From positions 496,804,772 to 496,868,771 of the forward strand of contig NC_085137.1 of NCBI RefSeq assembly GCF_035046485.1: a stretch of 64,000 nt of DNA, read 5' to 3'. Shown here one piece after another: positions 33,272-45,417 of this stretch. Origin of the DNA: Aedes albopictus. Lineage: Eukaryota; Arthropoda; Insecta; Diptera; Culicidae. The position numbers were made by a program, and so were the translations under genes. How positions within the stretch are numbered: the first letter of the stretch is position 1; each line of letters starts with the position of its first letter. The notes beneath the pieces are model-generated. The model saw only the letters and a program-made list of their open reading frames with translations, ran no database searches and had not been told where the DNA came from.

Positions 33272-35800
33272 TATGTGTGTGTATGTGTATATGCGTTACA
33301 AAAAAAAAGTCACGCACGTTTCTCAGCCGTATGTCAACCGATTTGAGTTCTCTTGGAAGCAAATGAAAGCTGCTACATTCTAGTAGAACGCTATTGATTT
33401 TTTTTTTCGATTGGACGTTTGGTTACCGAGATATCTCTCGAAGAGTACTTATGAGTCATACTTCTAAACTTTTTAAGATTTTTGACCAAGTGTATCATAA
33501 TAAATATGTCGACCGTTTGTCAATCGATTTGGGTTCTCTTGGCACCAAATGAAAGCTACAGCATCCTAGTAAATCGCCCAGAAATTTTATTTCGATTGGA
33601 CATTTAGTTACAGAGATATCTTTCGAAGAGTACTTCGGATTTATAAAACTAAACCTTTTGAGATTTTTGACCAAAAGTATCATAATAAATATCTTAGCCG
33701 TCTGTCAACCGATTTCGGTTATCCTGGCACCAAATAAAAGCTACAACATTCTAGTAGAACCCTAAACAATTTCATTAGGATTGGACATTTGGTTACCGAG
33801 ATATCTTTCAAAGAGTACTTGGGAGTAATACAGGTTAACTTTTTGAGAGATTTTTGACCAAGGGTACCATAATAAATATCTCAGCCGTCTGTCAACCGAT
33901 TTGGGATCTCTAAGCACCAAATGAAAGCTACAATATGCTTGTATAAGGCCCTGAAAATTTAATTCGATTCGACATTTGATTACTGAGATATCTTTCGAAG
34001 AGTATTTCAATAAATTCTTTTTACCCTTCTTACACCCATAAGAAGGGTATAAATATCGCTCGAAAAACCGACTTTCGATCCGAGGCCCGGAGGGCCGAGT
34101 CTCATATACCAATGAACTCAGCTCAACGAACTGGGCAAATGTCTGTATGTGTGTGTGTGTGTATGTGTGTATGTGTGTATGTGTGTGTGTGTATGTGCGT
34201 TACAAAAAAAAGTCACGCACGTTTCTCAGCCGTCTGTCAACCGATTTGAGTTCTCTTGGAAGCAAATGAAAGCTACTACATCCTAGTAGAACGCTATTGA
34301 ATTTTTTTTCGATTGGACGTTTGGTTACCGAGATATCTCTCGAAGAGTACTCATGAGTCAAAAATCTTAACTTTTTAAGATTTTTGACCAAGTGTATCAT
34401 AATAAATATTTCGGCCGTATGTCAATTGATTTGGGTTCTCTTGGCACCAAATGAAAGCTACAGCATCCTAGAAGATCGCCCAGAATTTTTTTTTTTTCGA
34501 TTGGACGTTTGGTTACCGAGATATCTCTCGAAGGGTACTTATGAGTAATAAATCTAAACTTTTTAAGATTTTTGACCAAGTGTATCATAACAAATATCTT
34601 AGCCGTCTGTCAACCGATTTCGGTTCTCCTGGCACCAAATGAAAGCTACAACATTCTAGTAGAACCCTATACAATTTCATTAAGATTGGACATTTGGTTA
34701 CCGAGATATCTTTCAAAGAGTACTTGGCAGTAATACAGGGTAACTTTTTGAGAGATTTTTGACCAAGGGAAACATAATAAATATCTCAGCTGTCTGTCAA
34801 CCGATTTGGGTTCTCTAAGCACCAAATGAAAGCTACAATATCCTTGTATGAGGCCCTGAAATTTTTTTTCTATTCGACATTTGATTACTGAGATATCTTA
34901 CGAAGAGTATTTCAATTAATTCTTTTTACCCTTCTTACACCCATAAGAAGGGTATAAATATCGCTCGAAAAACCGACTTTCGATACGAGGCCCGGAGGGC
35001 CGAGTCTCATATACCAATGAACTCAGCTCGACGAACTGAGCAAATGTCTGTATGTGTGTGTGTATGTGTGTATGTGTGTATGTGTGTGTGTATGTGCGTT
35101 ACAAAAAAAAAGTCACGCACGTTTCTCAGTCGTCTGTCAACCGATTTGAGTTCTCTTGGAAGCAAATGAAAGCTACTACATCCTAGTAGAACGCTATTGT
35201 TTTTTTTTTCGATTGGACGTTTGGTTACCGAGATATCTCTCGAAGAGTACTTATGAGTCATACATCTAAACTTTTTAAGATTTTTGACCAAGTGTATCAT
35301 AATAAATATTTTGGCCGTTTGTCGATCGATTTGGGTTCTCTTGGCACCAAATGAAAGCTACAGCATTCTAGTAGATCGCCCAGGAATTTTATTTTGATTG
35401 GGCATTTGGTTACAGAGATATCTTTCGAAGAGTACTTAGGATTTATACAATTAAACCTTTTGAGATTTTTTACCAAGTGTATCATAATACATATTCTGGC
35501 CGTCTGTCAACCGATTTCGGTTATCCTGGCACCAAATGAAAGCTGCAACATTCTAGTAGAACCCTATACAATTTTATTAGGATTGGACATTTGGTTACCG
35601 AGATGTCTTTCAAAGAGTACTTGGGAGTAAGGTTAACTTTTTGAGAGATTTTTGACCAAGGGTACCATAATAAATATCTCAGCTGTCTGTCAACCGATTT
35701 GGGTTCTCTAAGCACCAAATGAAAGCTAAAATATCCTTGTATGAGGCCCTGAATTTTTTTTTCTATTCGACATTTGATTACTGAGATATCTTACGAATCC
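33065..35800 (+). repeat. Higher-order tandem repeat: 3 units of about 0.9 kb
   Basis: Units start at 33065, 34023 and 34928 with ACCCTTCTTACACCCATAAG, itself a hairpin. Each has a leader of about 120 bp, a GT tract, then four diverged monomers of about 187 bp (starts near 33316/33513/33697/33882, 34223/34410/34600/34789, 35127/35314/35498/35682). Monomers carry GTCAACCGATTT, CAAATGAAAGCTAC and ACCGAGATATCT. Position-matched monomers resemble each other across units more than neighbours do. Frames reading MIHLVKNLKKF... on the minus strand are repeat artefacts. Confidence 0.88.
33186..33294. repeat. (GT)n microsatellite in repeat unit 1
   Basis: An almost pure run of roughly 40 GT units followed by GTAT variants. 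The same position holds shorter tracts in units 2 (34145-34199) and 3 (35050-35100). Confidence 0.95.
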
Positions 35801-35862
35801 TTTTTTATTAATCTATTCACTTACTTGTTATCTTGCATTACCCAAGTAACCACGCTGTTGGA

Positions 35863-36105
35863 GCTGTACGTATTGCAAATATAATGTACATATATTGACA
35901 TGCATTACTCTATATAAACTATTAAAGTTAAATTAAAGTGGGAAGTGGCGCCACTATTGTTGAATTACGATTATACCAGTATAATCGTAAGTCAGCAATA
36001 GTGGCGCCACTTGCCACTTTAATTCAACTTCAATTGTTAATGTAGGGCAATGCATGCCAAGCCAATATATGCGCTTTATATATGCAATAAGTACGGCTAT
36101 GGGAA
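35863..36105. mobile_element. Palindromic MITE
   Basis: Imperfect inverted arms run from GAGCTGTACGTATTGC to GCAATAAGTACGGCT. The centre has the near-perfect pair AAGTGGCGCCACTATTG (about 35951) and CAATAGTGGCGCCACTT (about 35995) around TATACTGG-like sequence. Confidence 0.65.
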
Positions 36106-36382
36106 ATTATTTTTCAATAAATAATGCTGACAAAGTGTATTGTTGTTATCAATAAAATTATGAATAACAAATTACAAATACACAGGAATTTTATGAAAAC
36201 TAACAATATGTTAAATGAAAGCTTTGAATTTATATATTGTGGGAAAAATGCAAGTACCGGACAGCGAAAATAACTAGCTAATGCCAAAACTGATTAACTT
36301 AGTAGATATATCATTTTTGTCCTTTTTGCACCATAACCATGAATACCAAGTACTTCGGAGCTAATTTAATCGACTGATTAAG

Positions 36383-37864
36383 AGATAGGTATCCCGGGTA
36401 GAGCTTAATGGCAAAAGAATGGCAAATTTTACCATTAATACAGAATGTTTGAATGGCAAAATGTGTTATTTGTTTGTTTGAAATAAGAGTTAAAATAACA
36501 AAAATAATAACAAAATTTTGGTAGCAGAAAAACTTAAAAATAACTTATTTTACCATTGTAATAACAAAGTAATTGTAAAGCATGCGGAATAAATTGAAGA
36601 ACAAAATAAGTTATTATTGAGATATTGATAACAAAATAAGACCCAAATTAACTGTTATCGGTGAATAACAAAATATGTCATTCTTGAGTTATTGATAACA
36701 GAATAAGAACAAATTTAGCTGTTTATGTGGCGATCAAAATAATGGTAGGTTTAGTTGTTCAAATTCAATTTTAAAATAATGGTAGATTCAATTATTATTT
36801 CAAAGTAGCAGAAGAAAGGTAAAATGAGCTATTTCTTTTTTTTTTCTTCAATAAAATTGAAGTTCATCAATCAATGCAAAAACAGTTTTATTTTGTGGAA
36901 ATTAAAAACTCAAAACGAAGCGAACTTAAAAATCAAATTCACTTTGATGAACGTAGCCACCGTTGCCCCGCGATCTACTCTGGCTTCTCCTCAGGTTAAA
37001 TAACTATTCGCATAACCACTAATATTTTTTCCCTCAGGAAACGGCATGCTCCAAGGTTTTCGCACTGGGACCATGAAACCAATATTGCAAATTGAAAGAA
37101 AGTATTATATGAACAAGCTCTGTCAATCTATCAACCACAATGTCAAGTCAACGAACGTGCTGAAGAATGGTTTCATGCACTAGGGTCGAAACAACAAGTT
37201 ATAGCTCGATTCGATCCAAAGATGTTATACGTTTTGAATAATAATCTGGTGTTCGACGAAGATGTAGTTGCACGATGATTCAGCGCTCATAGTAAGACAC
37301 ATATTGAGGGTTTAAATCTGTGTACTCAAAGAACATGTCAGACGTATAAATATGACGATTCTTGGATCTTCATGAACGATAACTTTTACCGAATACTGGA
37401 AATAGAATCCATTGCGAATCAAACACACAGCTGAGAATCCGGATTTGTTTACTTTTGCGAGATACGTCGAATTGAAAAGTTATGCTTGAAATATGCAATA
37501 TAATAATTAATGGTATATTAAGAGTAAAATATGTTATGGTGCCTAATGTTTATAAATAATTTCTCACAATATCAAAATAATGGCAAATTTAGCTAGGGAT
37601 GTAAATTATGTTATTGTTTTGATATTTTATACAATTCATAATAAAAGGTTCTAAATTGCAAGTTTTACCATGATAGTAATTTTTGTTATTGATGTGTTAT
37701 TTAGCATTATTCATGAATAACATATCAATGACAAGATTTGCTATGATTGTATGTTTTGCTATTGATTTGCCATTATAAGTTTTTCATAATAACAGAAAAA
37801 TGGCAAAACGAGATATGATGGCAAAACCAGTTATTATTTTGTCCTTTGTTTGCCTCTACCCGGG
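36383..37864. mobile_element. CCCGGGTAGAG-ended element with coding-like remnant
   Basis: The left boundary region contains ATCCCGGGTAGAGC (CCCGGG from about 36393) and the right end is CCTCTACCCGGG. AATGGCAAA and TAACAAAATA words recur throughout in both orientations. The empty site at about 38505 shows the join, with GATTA on both sides of the insertion. A relative is at 61735-62806. Confidence 0.65.
37096..37434 (+). pseudogene. Unrecognised coding-like remnant inside TIR element
   Basis: One frame reads KKVLYEQALSIYQPQ, VNERAEEWFHALGSKQQ, RFDPKMLYVLNNNLVFDEDVVAR, a TGA (37276-37278), then SAHSKTHIEGLNLCTQRTCQTYKYDD and FMNDNFYRILEIE, ending at TGA 37432-37434. The composition is protein-like and unlike the AT-rich surroundings. 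Just upstream an ATG (about 36954) opens MNVATVAPRSTLASPQ, followed by a GTTAAA...CCCTCAG segment that could be an intron. It may be a captured host gene piece or eroded transposon ORF; no family recognised. Confidence 0.4.
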
Positions 37865-38850
37865 ATTAGACAAAGTATATCTCGCTGATTTTCTTATCCA
37901 TTTGTTAATCGATTCAAGATCTTTTGGCAGTTAACAAAAGATACAATATTCCAGAATATGTAAGCTATTTTTTAAAAATTTCACACAAGATTCTAGAAGG
38001 TGTCTGGCATTTCTGGTAGTTTAGTCCATGGTCCATGATGCTATTTTGGAAACCAATTCACTAGATGCCAAATCCACAATATTTTCTAGAACTTTTGGTA
38101 CATCACACAAAATAAATATGTTAAACACAAATAATACAACAATAGTTTTAATAAGTGTAAGAAGGGTTCTGTTCACCATAGGTGGATTAAATCGGGTTTT
38201 TTTTATTATATTCACTTGTTATATTGCATTTGTTTTTGGGAAATTATTTTTCAATAAATGATGCTGACCTCATACAAAGTGTATACTAGCAGGTTATTGT
38301 TTTCAACAAAATTATAAATAACAAATTACAAATACACAGGAATTTTATGGAAACTAACAATATGTTAAATGAAAGCTTTGAAGAACCAGACAGCCAAAAT
38401 AACTAGCTAATGCCAAAACTGATTAACTTAGTAGATATATCATTTTTGTCGTTTTTACACCATAACCATGAATACCAAGTACTTCGGAGCTAATTTAATT
38501 GACTGATTTAGACAAAGTGTATCTAGCTGATTTTCTTACCCATTTGTTAATCGATTCAAGATCTTTTAGCAGTTAATGAAAGATACAAAATTCCAGAATA
38601 TGTAAGCTATTTTTTAAACATTCCATACAAGACTCTAGGAAGTGTCTGGCATTTCTGGTAGTTTTGTCCATGGTCCATGATGCTATTTTGGAAACCAATC
38701 CACTAGATGTCAAATCCACAATATTTTCTAGAACTTTTGGTCAATTCCACAAAACAAATATGTTAAATACAAATAATACAACAACAATTTTAATAAGTGT
38801 AAGAAGGGTTCTGTTCACCATAAGTGGATTAAATCGGGTTTTCTCCTTAA

Positions 38851-39712
38851 GTTTAAACCAGCATTGTAGGTATATATTAACTAAATATACTTGGATAATT
38901 GATACGCCTCTTCTCGCATTAGTATTAAATTAGACCCTTGTGAAGTTAAACGAACTAGATTAACAACGCTGCGAAACTTACTAAATATCACTTTTTCTAC
39001 CCTGAGCAATAATGATCATACTGAACATATACATGCGTACGAATTGTTCAATTGATACATCGGTAAAGATGTGCAACACCTATAACTAATCGACCTCCGT
39101 TCCGATTAAAATATGCACTTTTTCCTAAATCAAACAAATCAGGCCCAGATTTCTCCACATTGAATCGTATACCTATCTGTTTTGATTCAAACCAAAATTG
39201 ATCGATACATATCGAAATCGGATACCCTACATCCATCTTGTTGATGTTAAAAGATTGAAACATTTCTCGGATCCGCCGGAGGAGAGCTTGTTGAAGGCGC
39301 GGATTAGTCACCCTCTCCGCCACCAATCTAACGAACGAGCAACAACGATGCATCATGCCGCAACGCAATCCGACTGACTGCTTGGTTCGAAATTCTGATG
39401 AAAAGCGATATCGGCGAAAACAAACAGATATAGGTTGGTAGGTAAGTACTCAGAACTCGAGGGAAAGTTGATAACTTGATAATAACTAGAGATATGTAAC
39501 TCAGCAAAAATCGCAAGACCATGCTGAAGACGTTGAAGGGCTCGATCCAGTTATGGATCTTTGGATTTCCCTGAGAATAGAGTGGGCAGTCGGCCAAATA
39601 TCAAATTTTGAAATTGGTCGTTAAGTCGTTGTAGGTACGATGGGCATAATTAGAGTGTTACGTCTATTTTTTTTTGCGGTTAAACCTTTGAACGATGGAA
39701 TAATAATATACT
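38851..39712. other. Noncoding; short inverted pair
   Basis: CGATGGGCATAATTAGAGTG at about 39638 pairs with CTCTGATGATTCCCATCG at about 39738 across the left end of the next element. Short open frames on the minus strand have no recognisable domain. Confidence 0.35.
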
Positions 39713-39964
39713 CACAGACAAACAGACGTAACACTCTGATGATTCCCATCGTACATCGATTCAACGGTCTATTTAAAATTTTATAGTTGGCCAACTGGCC
39801 ATCCGAGGTGCTTGCATAGTTTTTGTTCGTGTTTGACGTTTGCCCACTACCGCCATCTAGTTGACGGTCGGCCAAACTCAACCCTTTTAGCATTGGGCGA
39901 ACACGTTGCCATGACTACGATGTAAATCGAAAATTGTTCGAAGTGTTACGTCTGTTTGTCTGTG
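39713..39964. mobile_element. CACAGA-TIR element with 7-bp duplication ATATACT
   Basis: The left end CACAGACAAACAGACGTAAC and its inverted copy bound 252 bp, and ATATACT directly flanks both ends (39706-39712 and 39965-39971). The TIR shares CACAGA-AACAGAC with the 30618-30910 element. Confidence 0.8.
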
Positions 39965-40144
39965 ATATACTGGTTGTCTGTGTCTCATATATTAAGTTAC
40001 TATATTCACTTGCTTTTGTAATTTAAAAAAAAAAAACCCTAATTAATCCACCTAGCGGTGATGGCGCCTTCCTCGTGCCTTCGAAAACACATTTGAACAA
40101 AACTCAAGTGACATCTAGATGAATATCGCACTTTCATACGTTAA

Positions 40145-40764
40145 CCCTCTAATACCCAATCCCGCCTTTAGACGGGGTATAGTTTGAGCATTTTTGTAAT
40201 TTTTGTTTCGTGGAAAATCATTTTTTTTTTTTATATTTTTGGCTGATATTTAGGACTGTTCTGTATATCTCAAAATGGTTTTTGGTGTAATTTAAAGCGT
40301 GTTTACATTTTTTTTAAATCATTGAAAAATTGATGTTTTAGTCACCTTTTAGAAGTCATTGTTTATTTTGTATTTAAACGCTAAAATTAACATATTTTAA
40401 ATTTTTGCCAAATCATTCTATCCTTGTTTAATAGTTTAAGCGAATCGAATACACTCTAAAATTATTTTCCTTTAAATTACACGGAAAATAAAATTTTCTA
40501 TGAAATTTTTTTAAAATAATATTATTTCAACAATAATCATAAAATCTCAAAATGTTTTCACCTCAAAAAATCCGTTCCCCAAATTGGCTTCCAGGAAAAA
40601 TATAAAAGTGTGGAGATGTTCAAAAATAAAAATTAGAAAAATCAAAAACTGAAATTCACGAAATCGAGAATTAAAAAGAATCATCTTCCAAAACATGTTT
40701 AAATCGATTTTAGATGACGAAAAATGATATTTAGATCAAAATCAAAAATTTGGGTATTAGAGGG
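40145..40764. mobile_element. piggyBac-like nonautonomous element, copy 2
   Basis: CCCTCTAATACCC ends with TTAA outside both (40141-40144 and 40765-40768). At 620 bp it represents the form without the retroposon found in copy 1. Confidence 0.85.
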
Positions 40765-40985
40765 TTAAACAAAAATCCATTACATGGCACCATAAATCAT
40801 ATCGTTTATGTAGCTTTGATGTTTGCGCCTATATGTCTTAAGGACATATATGAGCTAATCCAAAGATGACCGTCACAATGGCTGCCTTGCAAATGCCGAA
40901 AGTACGGATCTCGTCATCTAAACAACAAACAGAGCTGAAAAAGCAATGAGTAGCCTTGCCCACTCATGATAAACATTAAGTAGCA

Positions 40986-41446
40986 CAGGGGTTCCCAACC
41001 TTTTTGAGGTGGCGACCCCCTTTAAGAATTGTCAAAACATCTGCGGCCCAATGAACATTTTTACGAAAAAAATATGAATTAAATGAACGAAACCGAGTTT
41101 TTTGAGTAGCCAAAAATTTACTGTGGAAGGGATTTTCGACAAACAATGATACTTTTTTTTTATTCGACACTCACATTTCGTAAAAATTATGTCATGAACA
41201 TTCAATTTGAGTCGTAGCTGAAAAATAGTGGCGCAGCCGGAAATTTTTTCTTTTGAAGGCGTTTTGTACTGAAAATTTGTTCCTCAAATTGTGGCTTTTG
41301 GGGGTGGCGGTATTTAAAATTAAAAATTGGTATAATTTGCACACAATAAAATAAAAATTTTACAATTTTTTTGGTAACATCGCGGCCCCCCTAGACTGGC
41401 TCGACGGCCCCCCAGGGGGCCGCGGACCACCGGTTGGGAACCCGTG
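40986..41446. mobile_element. hAT-like MITE with 8-bp duplication AAGTAGCA
   Basis: The ends CAGGGGTTCCCAACC and GGTTGGGAACCCGTG are inverted and bound 461 bp. AAGTAGCA flanks both sides exactly (40978-40985 and 41447-41454), as for hAT transposons. No transposase. Confidence 0.88.
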
Positions 41447-43512
41447 AAGTAGCATTTTCGTTTTCGGGCGTTTTGTGGATGACGAGATCGGTGCTCTCAA
41501 AAATGCAAGTCAAAAATGCACCTGGATGCTCTCCTATTTCACCATAACAAAAAGCCGCTATCTTGAACTTTGAGCCGCAATTTTGGATTTAAGTCCGCCA
41601 TCTTGACTATTCTGGTCTTTATTTTTAGACTCCACATTTCTTCCCCATACCGGATATACCCAAATTGTATGGTTTTAGAGCCCAGAACTCCATTGAACAG
41701 CCACCATCTGGTCACCATTTTTTGGAGTCCACAATTCGTCCCTATATCAAATAAACCCGTATGACATGGATTTAAAGCTTAGAACGCCATTAAACAACTA
41801 CCATCTTGAATTTGGAGCCGTCATCTTGGTGTTTGGGCCACCATTTTGCATATTGCGGTCGCCATTTTTGACTCCAGACATCTTCCCATGGTATACCCAT
41901 ATTACTTTCAGTTAGGGTCTAAAACTGCATTAAGCAGCCACCATATTGAATTTGGAGCCGCCATTTTGGATTTTAGATCGCCCTCTTGGAAATTGTGGTC
42001 GCTATTTTTGGACTCCGGATATCTTCCTTATACCAAATATACTCATTTTTCATTGTTTTAGGGCCTAAAACTCCATTAAACAGCCTCCATCTTGATTTGA
42101 AACCGCCATTTTGAATTTTAGACCGCTATATTGGATATTCAGGTGGCCATTTTTGGATTCCGGACATTTTCCCCATACAAAATATACCCTTCTTGCATGG
42201 TTTAAGGACCTAAAACTCCGTTATACAGCCGCCATCTTGAATTTAGAGCCACCATTTAGTATTTCAGACCGCTATCTTGGATATTCAGGTTGCCATTTTT
42301 GGTCTCCGGACACCTTCTCCATACAAATTATAACCATATTGCATGGTTTTAGAGTCAAAATCTCCACTTTACAACCACCATCTTGGATATTCAGATCACC
42401 ATTTTTGGACTCCAGACATCTTGCCCATACAAAATATACTCTTGAACTTGAAGCCGCCATCTTGGATTTTAGACCGCCATACCAAATGTACCCATATTGC
42501 ATGGTTTTAGGGTCTAAAACCCCTTTAAACAGCCTCCATCTTGAATTTGAAGCCGCCATCTTGAATTTTAGAACGCCATCTTGAATGTTCAGGACGCCTT
42601 TTTGGACATCGGACATCTACCCCATACAAAATGTACCCTTATTGCACGGTTTAGGGCCTAAAACTCCGATATACAGCCGCCATATTGAATTTGGAGCCGC
42701 CATCTTGAATTTTAGACCACCATCTTGGATACTCAGATCGCCATTTATGGACTCCAGACATCTTCCCCATACAAAATATACCCATGTTACATGGTTATAG
42801 TGCCTAAAACTCCATTAAACAGTCGCCATCTTGAATTGGAGGCGCCATCTTGGATTTTAGACAGCCATTTTGGATATTATGGTCACCATTATTGGACTCC
42901 AAACATCTTCCCCATACAAAATATACCCATATTGCATGGTTTAGGGCTTAAAACTCCATTATACAGCCAACATCTTGAATTTATAGCCGCAATTTTGGGT
43001 TTAGGACCGCCATCTTGAATTTTGGATCGACATCGTAGAATTTTCGATCTCCTGTGTTAATATCCACACAAAATTTGTCAACCATGCTGAAGGTTACAAA
43101 AATCGCCGCAGTTTGATGTGTCGCATGATGGGGCTTGGTCGGGGACTTGGTTCAGTTTTATATGTGGCCAGTTCTACCGGTGCTGGTCCGGATCACTCAA
43201 ATGACCATAACTCCGGAACGCCTTGACCGATCCGGACCATTTTTAATAGCAAAAAATTCCGGTTTGATTCGAGCTATAATCCGAAAAATCGGCCAATGGG
43301 AAGTGTCTTAAAAGTGAGTGAACTTTTTGTACACAGACATGCATACACACATACACACATACACACATACACACATACAGACATCATCTCAATTCGTCGA
43401 ACTGAGTTGATTGGTATATGTGACTTAACCCTCCGAGCCTTCTATCGAAAATTCGTTTTTTGAGTGAATATATAGCCTTTCAGTACACTTTGGTGTACGA
43501 GAAAGGCAAAAA

Positions 43513-44958
43513 CTTTCTAAATAGTTAAATTTTTATTTTTTTTTTTTGTATGTCGAAATAAAGAGACAATCATAAATTGTGTTACCATTTAGACTTAGCA
43601 TATTCCTGCTACACAACTACAGCCATTCAAAGTTGATTCAGATTTCTAATATTTAGTAAAAATATTTGAACTCATTGTATTCTCCCTTCCTGGTTGGGAA
43701 GGGGTGGTTATGAAGATCCGACGTGGACGGGGCTATGCATGAAACGTGACACTGTTAACTGCCCGTGGAATCGTCAAGTGAAGTGAAGTGACACACGACT
43801 CTGAGCTTGGCCAAATCAAAACAAATCCATGCGTCCCGAGTCCAGGGACGCGTGTCGGTTAAACGTTGCAAAGACAGTAACGTACCTACTTAACTCATAC
43901 AACACACTGATGAAAGATCTGCTACTGCGGGGGTTCTTTGCTGATTCACCACCCTTACCCAGCACAGGTATAGGCTTGTATTGGTAAGTGAGTTATAACT
44001 TAGCGCGAGACTCAACGCAACGCAGCGTTCCGTTAAAATTGCTCTGACCACAAACTTGCGGCAGTGGGAACTTAAACCAACGAAGCAATGTGCAAATAGG
44101 CAGTACTAAATACCAACACTCAGCGACAGCCAAGATGGGTGTCGTTTGAATGTTGCGGTGCGCTGGTTGCTTGCTGTTGCTTAGTCAGGCAGTGGTGGCC
44201 AAACTTACCTGTTGGGATACAATTAGCTACGTTTAACCTGTTGAAGCCGGAAAAATTGCTGTATGAAGTCACCCACTCGATTACAGTAAACTAGGTCTTC
44301 GGCAATTTTATTGCACATATAGTAACTCCTCCAGTAAGAAAAAAATATGAGTTACCTAATTTGTTCAAGACTTCATTGATATCCTAGAACACAGTCTTCA
44401 AAGATCATCAATGCACAATGGGTCCAGAGCCGTATTTACGAAGACAAAAATGTTTGTGCCTAAACCTTAAGTTTTAGATACATGGTGTCTTTGGGAAAGT
44501 TTCATCTTATTTTTCGACCTTTTTTTCTCATTATTGTGAAATTAGGGTGGTCCCTCTAGTTTAGCTGATCCAAACATCTGCTTTTTAATAGTTTTATGTA
44601 TGTTTACAAAATGTTCTACAAAGTTGTAAAAGAACTTATTTGGAAAAAAAATCAATGTCAAATCTGGGAGTATAAAGGTGTCTAGTCTAGAACATTTTGA
44701 ACACCAATCCAATTTAATGCTAATGCTGATTTGAGATATGGTTTGCATTCATAAGTAAAACCTTCATGAATATGAAGCAATTGTCCAGCATGTTATAGGT
44801 GCTCCAAACTGTCATGAAATTCAGTCCTTCAAATCTACAGAAGTAATTATAGCCTTATCACAATGCATAATGTTGAATTTCTTCTGAGTTTCTTCGGGGA
44901 TTGTTTAGAAGTTTCACCAGACATCGGAATTCATCAAGAATTTTAACCAAGACATCTT
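43513..44958. other. Mostly unrecognised; one possible fold-back end
   Basis: At 44411 the words CAATG-CACAATGGGTCC resemble a left end of the CACARTGG fold-back family (9470-11090, 58043-59885) with its CANTG flank, but no right end was found. 43680-44330 is GC-richer and unassigned. 44890-44958 is 12-bp-repeat DNA. Confidence 0.35.
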
Positions 44959-45268
44959 TGTCGGGGATTGACTCACCTTCCCACGTATCGTTTTAACTCT
45001 CAATTGGCCCCAGTTAACACTATTAATTTGGCTTAGATTTTACGTTCTGAGTAGCATTCTGAGTACGATAGTATGTACAAGGAACTCATAAGGTTTTATT
45101 ATAAGGCAATTCAGTTCATACCGAACCGCCATGGGCGGCAGCTACAGGCTGTTTAAACATTGTAAATCATGTAAATAAAGTGTTGTTCCATATGTTTGAT
45201 TAAACCGTGTTAACTGGGGCCAATTGAGAGTTAAAACGATACGAGGGAAGGTGAGTCAATCCCCGACA
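44959..45268. mobile_element. 310-bp MITE with 5-bp duplication ATCTT
   Basis: The ends TGTCGGGGATTGACTCACC and its inverted copy extend to about 62 bp of near-identical arms. ATCTT flanks both sides (44954-44958 and 45269-45273). It sits in 12-bp-repeat DNA. Confidence 0.82.
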
Positions 45269-45417
45269 ATCTTGTAGAAACTCTTCCAAGATTTTTTTTA
45301 ATTTCTTCAGAAATTCCTTCTGATTTTGCTCCAGTTGTTTCTTCTCGGGTTCTATCAGAATTTCTTGGCAGCCAATAAAACGCTCGATAGTAAATTTGCC
45401 AATAAATAAATAGGGGT

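Larger units (their letters stand above)
36106..38850. repeat. Tandem duplication, first copy interrupted
   Basis: Unit 2 (38236-38850) is collinear with 36106-36382 followed by 37865-38210. Shared words include GAAATTATTTTTCAATAAAT, CTTCGGAGCTAATTTAAT and CATGGTCCATGATGCTATTT. Unit 1 is split by the 36390-37864 element, so unit 2 is its empty site. No coding recognised. Confidence 0.8.
40030..43512 (+). mobile_element. Tandem-repeat element with hairpin tail, copy 2
   Basis: It opens CCCTAATTAATCCACCTAGC, is interrupted by a piggyBac-like and a hAT-like MITE, then carries about ten degenerate 150-bp units (41540-43040). The tail matches copy 1 at 14580-15032: CCATAACTCCGGAACGCCTT, an ACACATAC tract, GAACTGAGTTGATTGGTATA, and a hairpin around CAGTACACTTTGGTGTAC ending GAAAGGCAAAAA. 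No coding capacity; frames such as LEFEAAILNFRPPS are repeat products. Confidence 0.6.

Noticed and set aside
33144..33383. Cys-Val and Thr-His repeat proteins
   Set aside because: Direct translations of the GT microsatellite.
42111..42616. 157- and 114-codon frames
   Set aside because: Translations of 150-bp tandem units; the same words recur in several frames.
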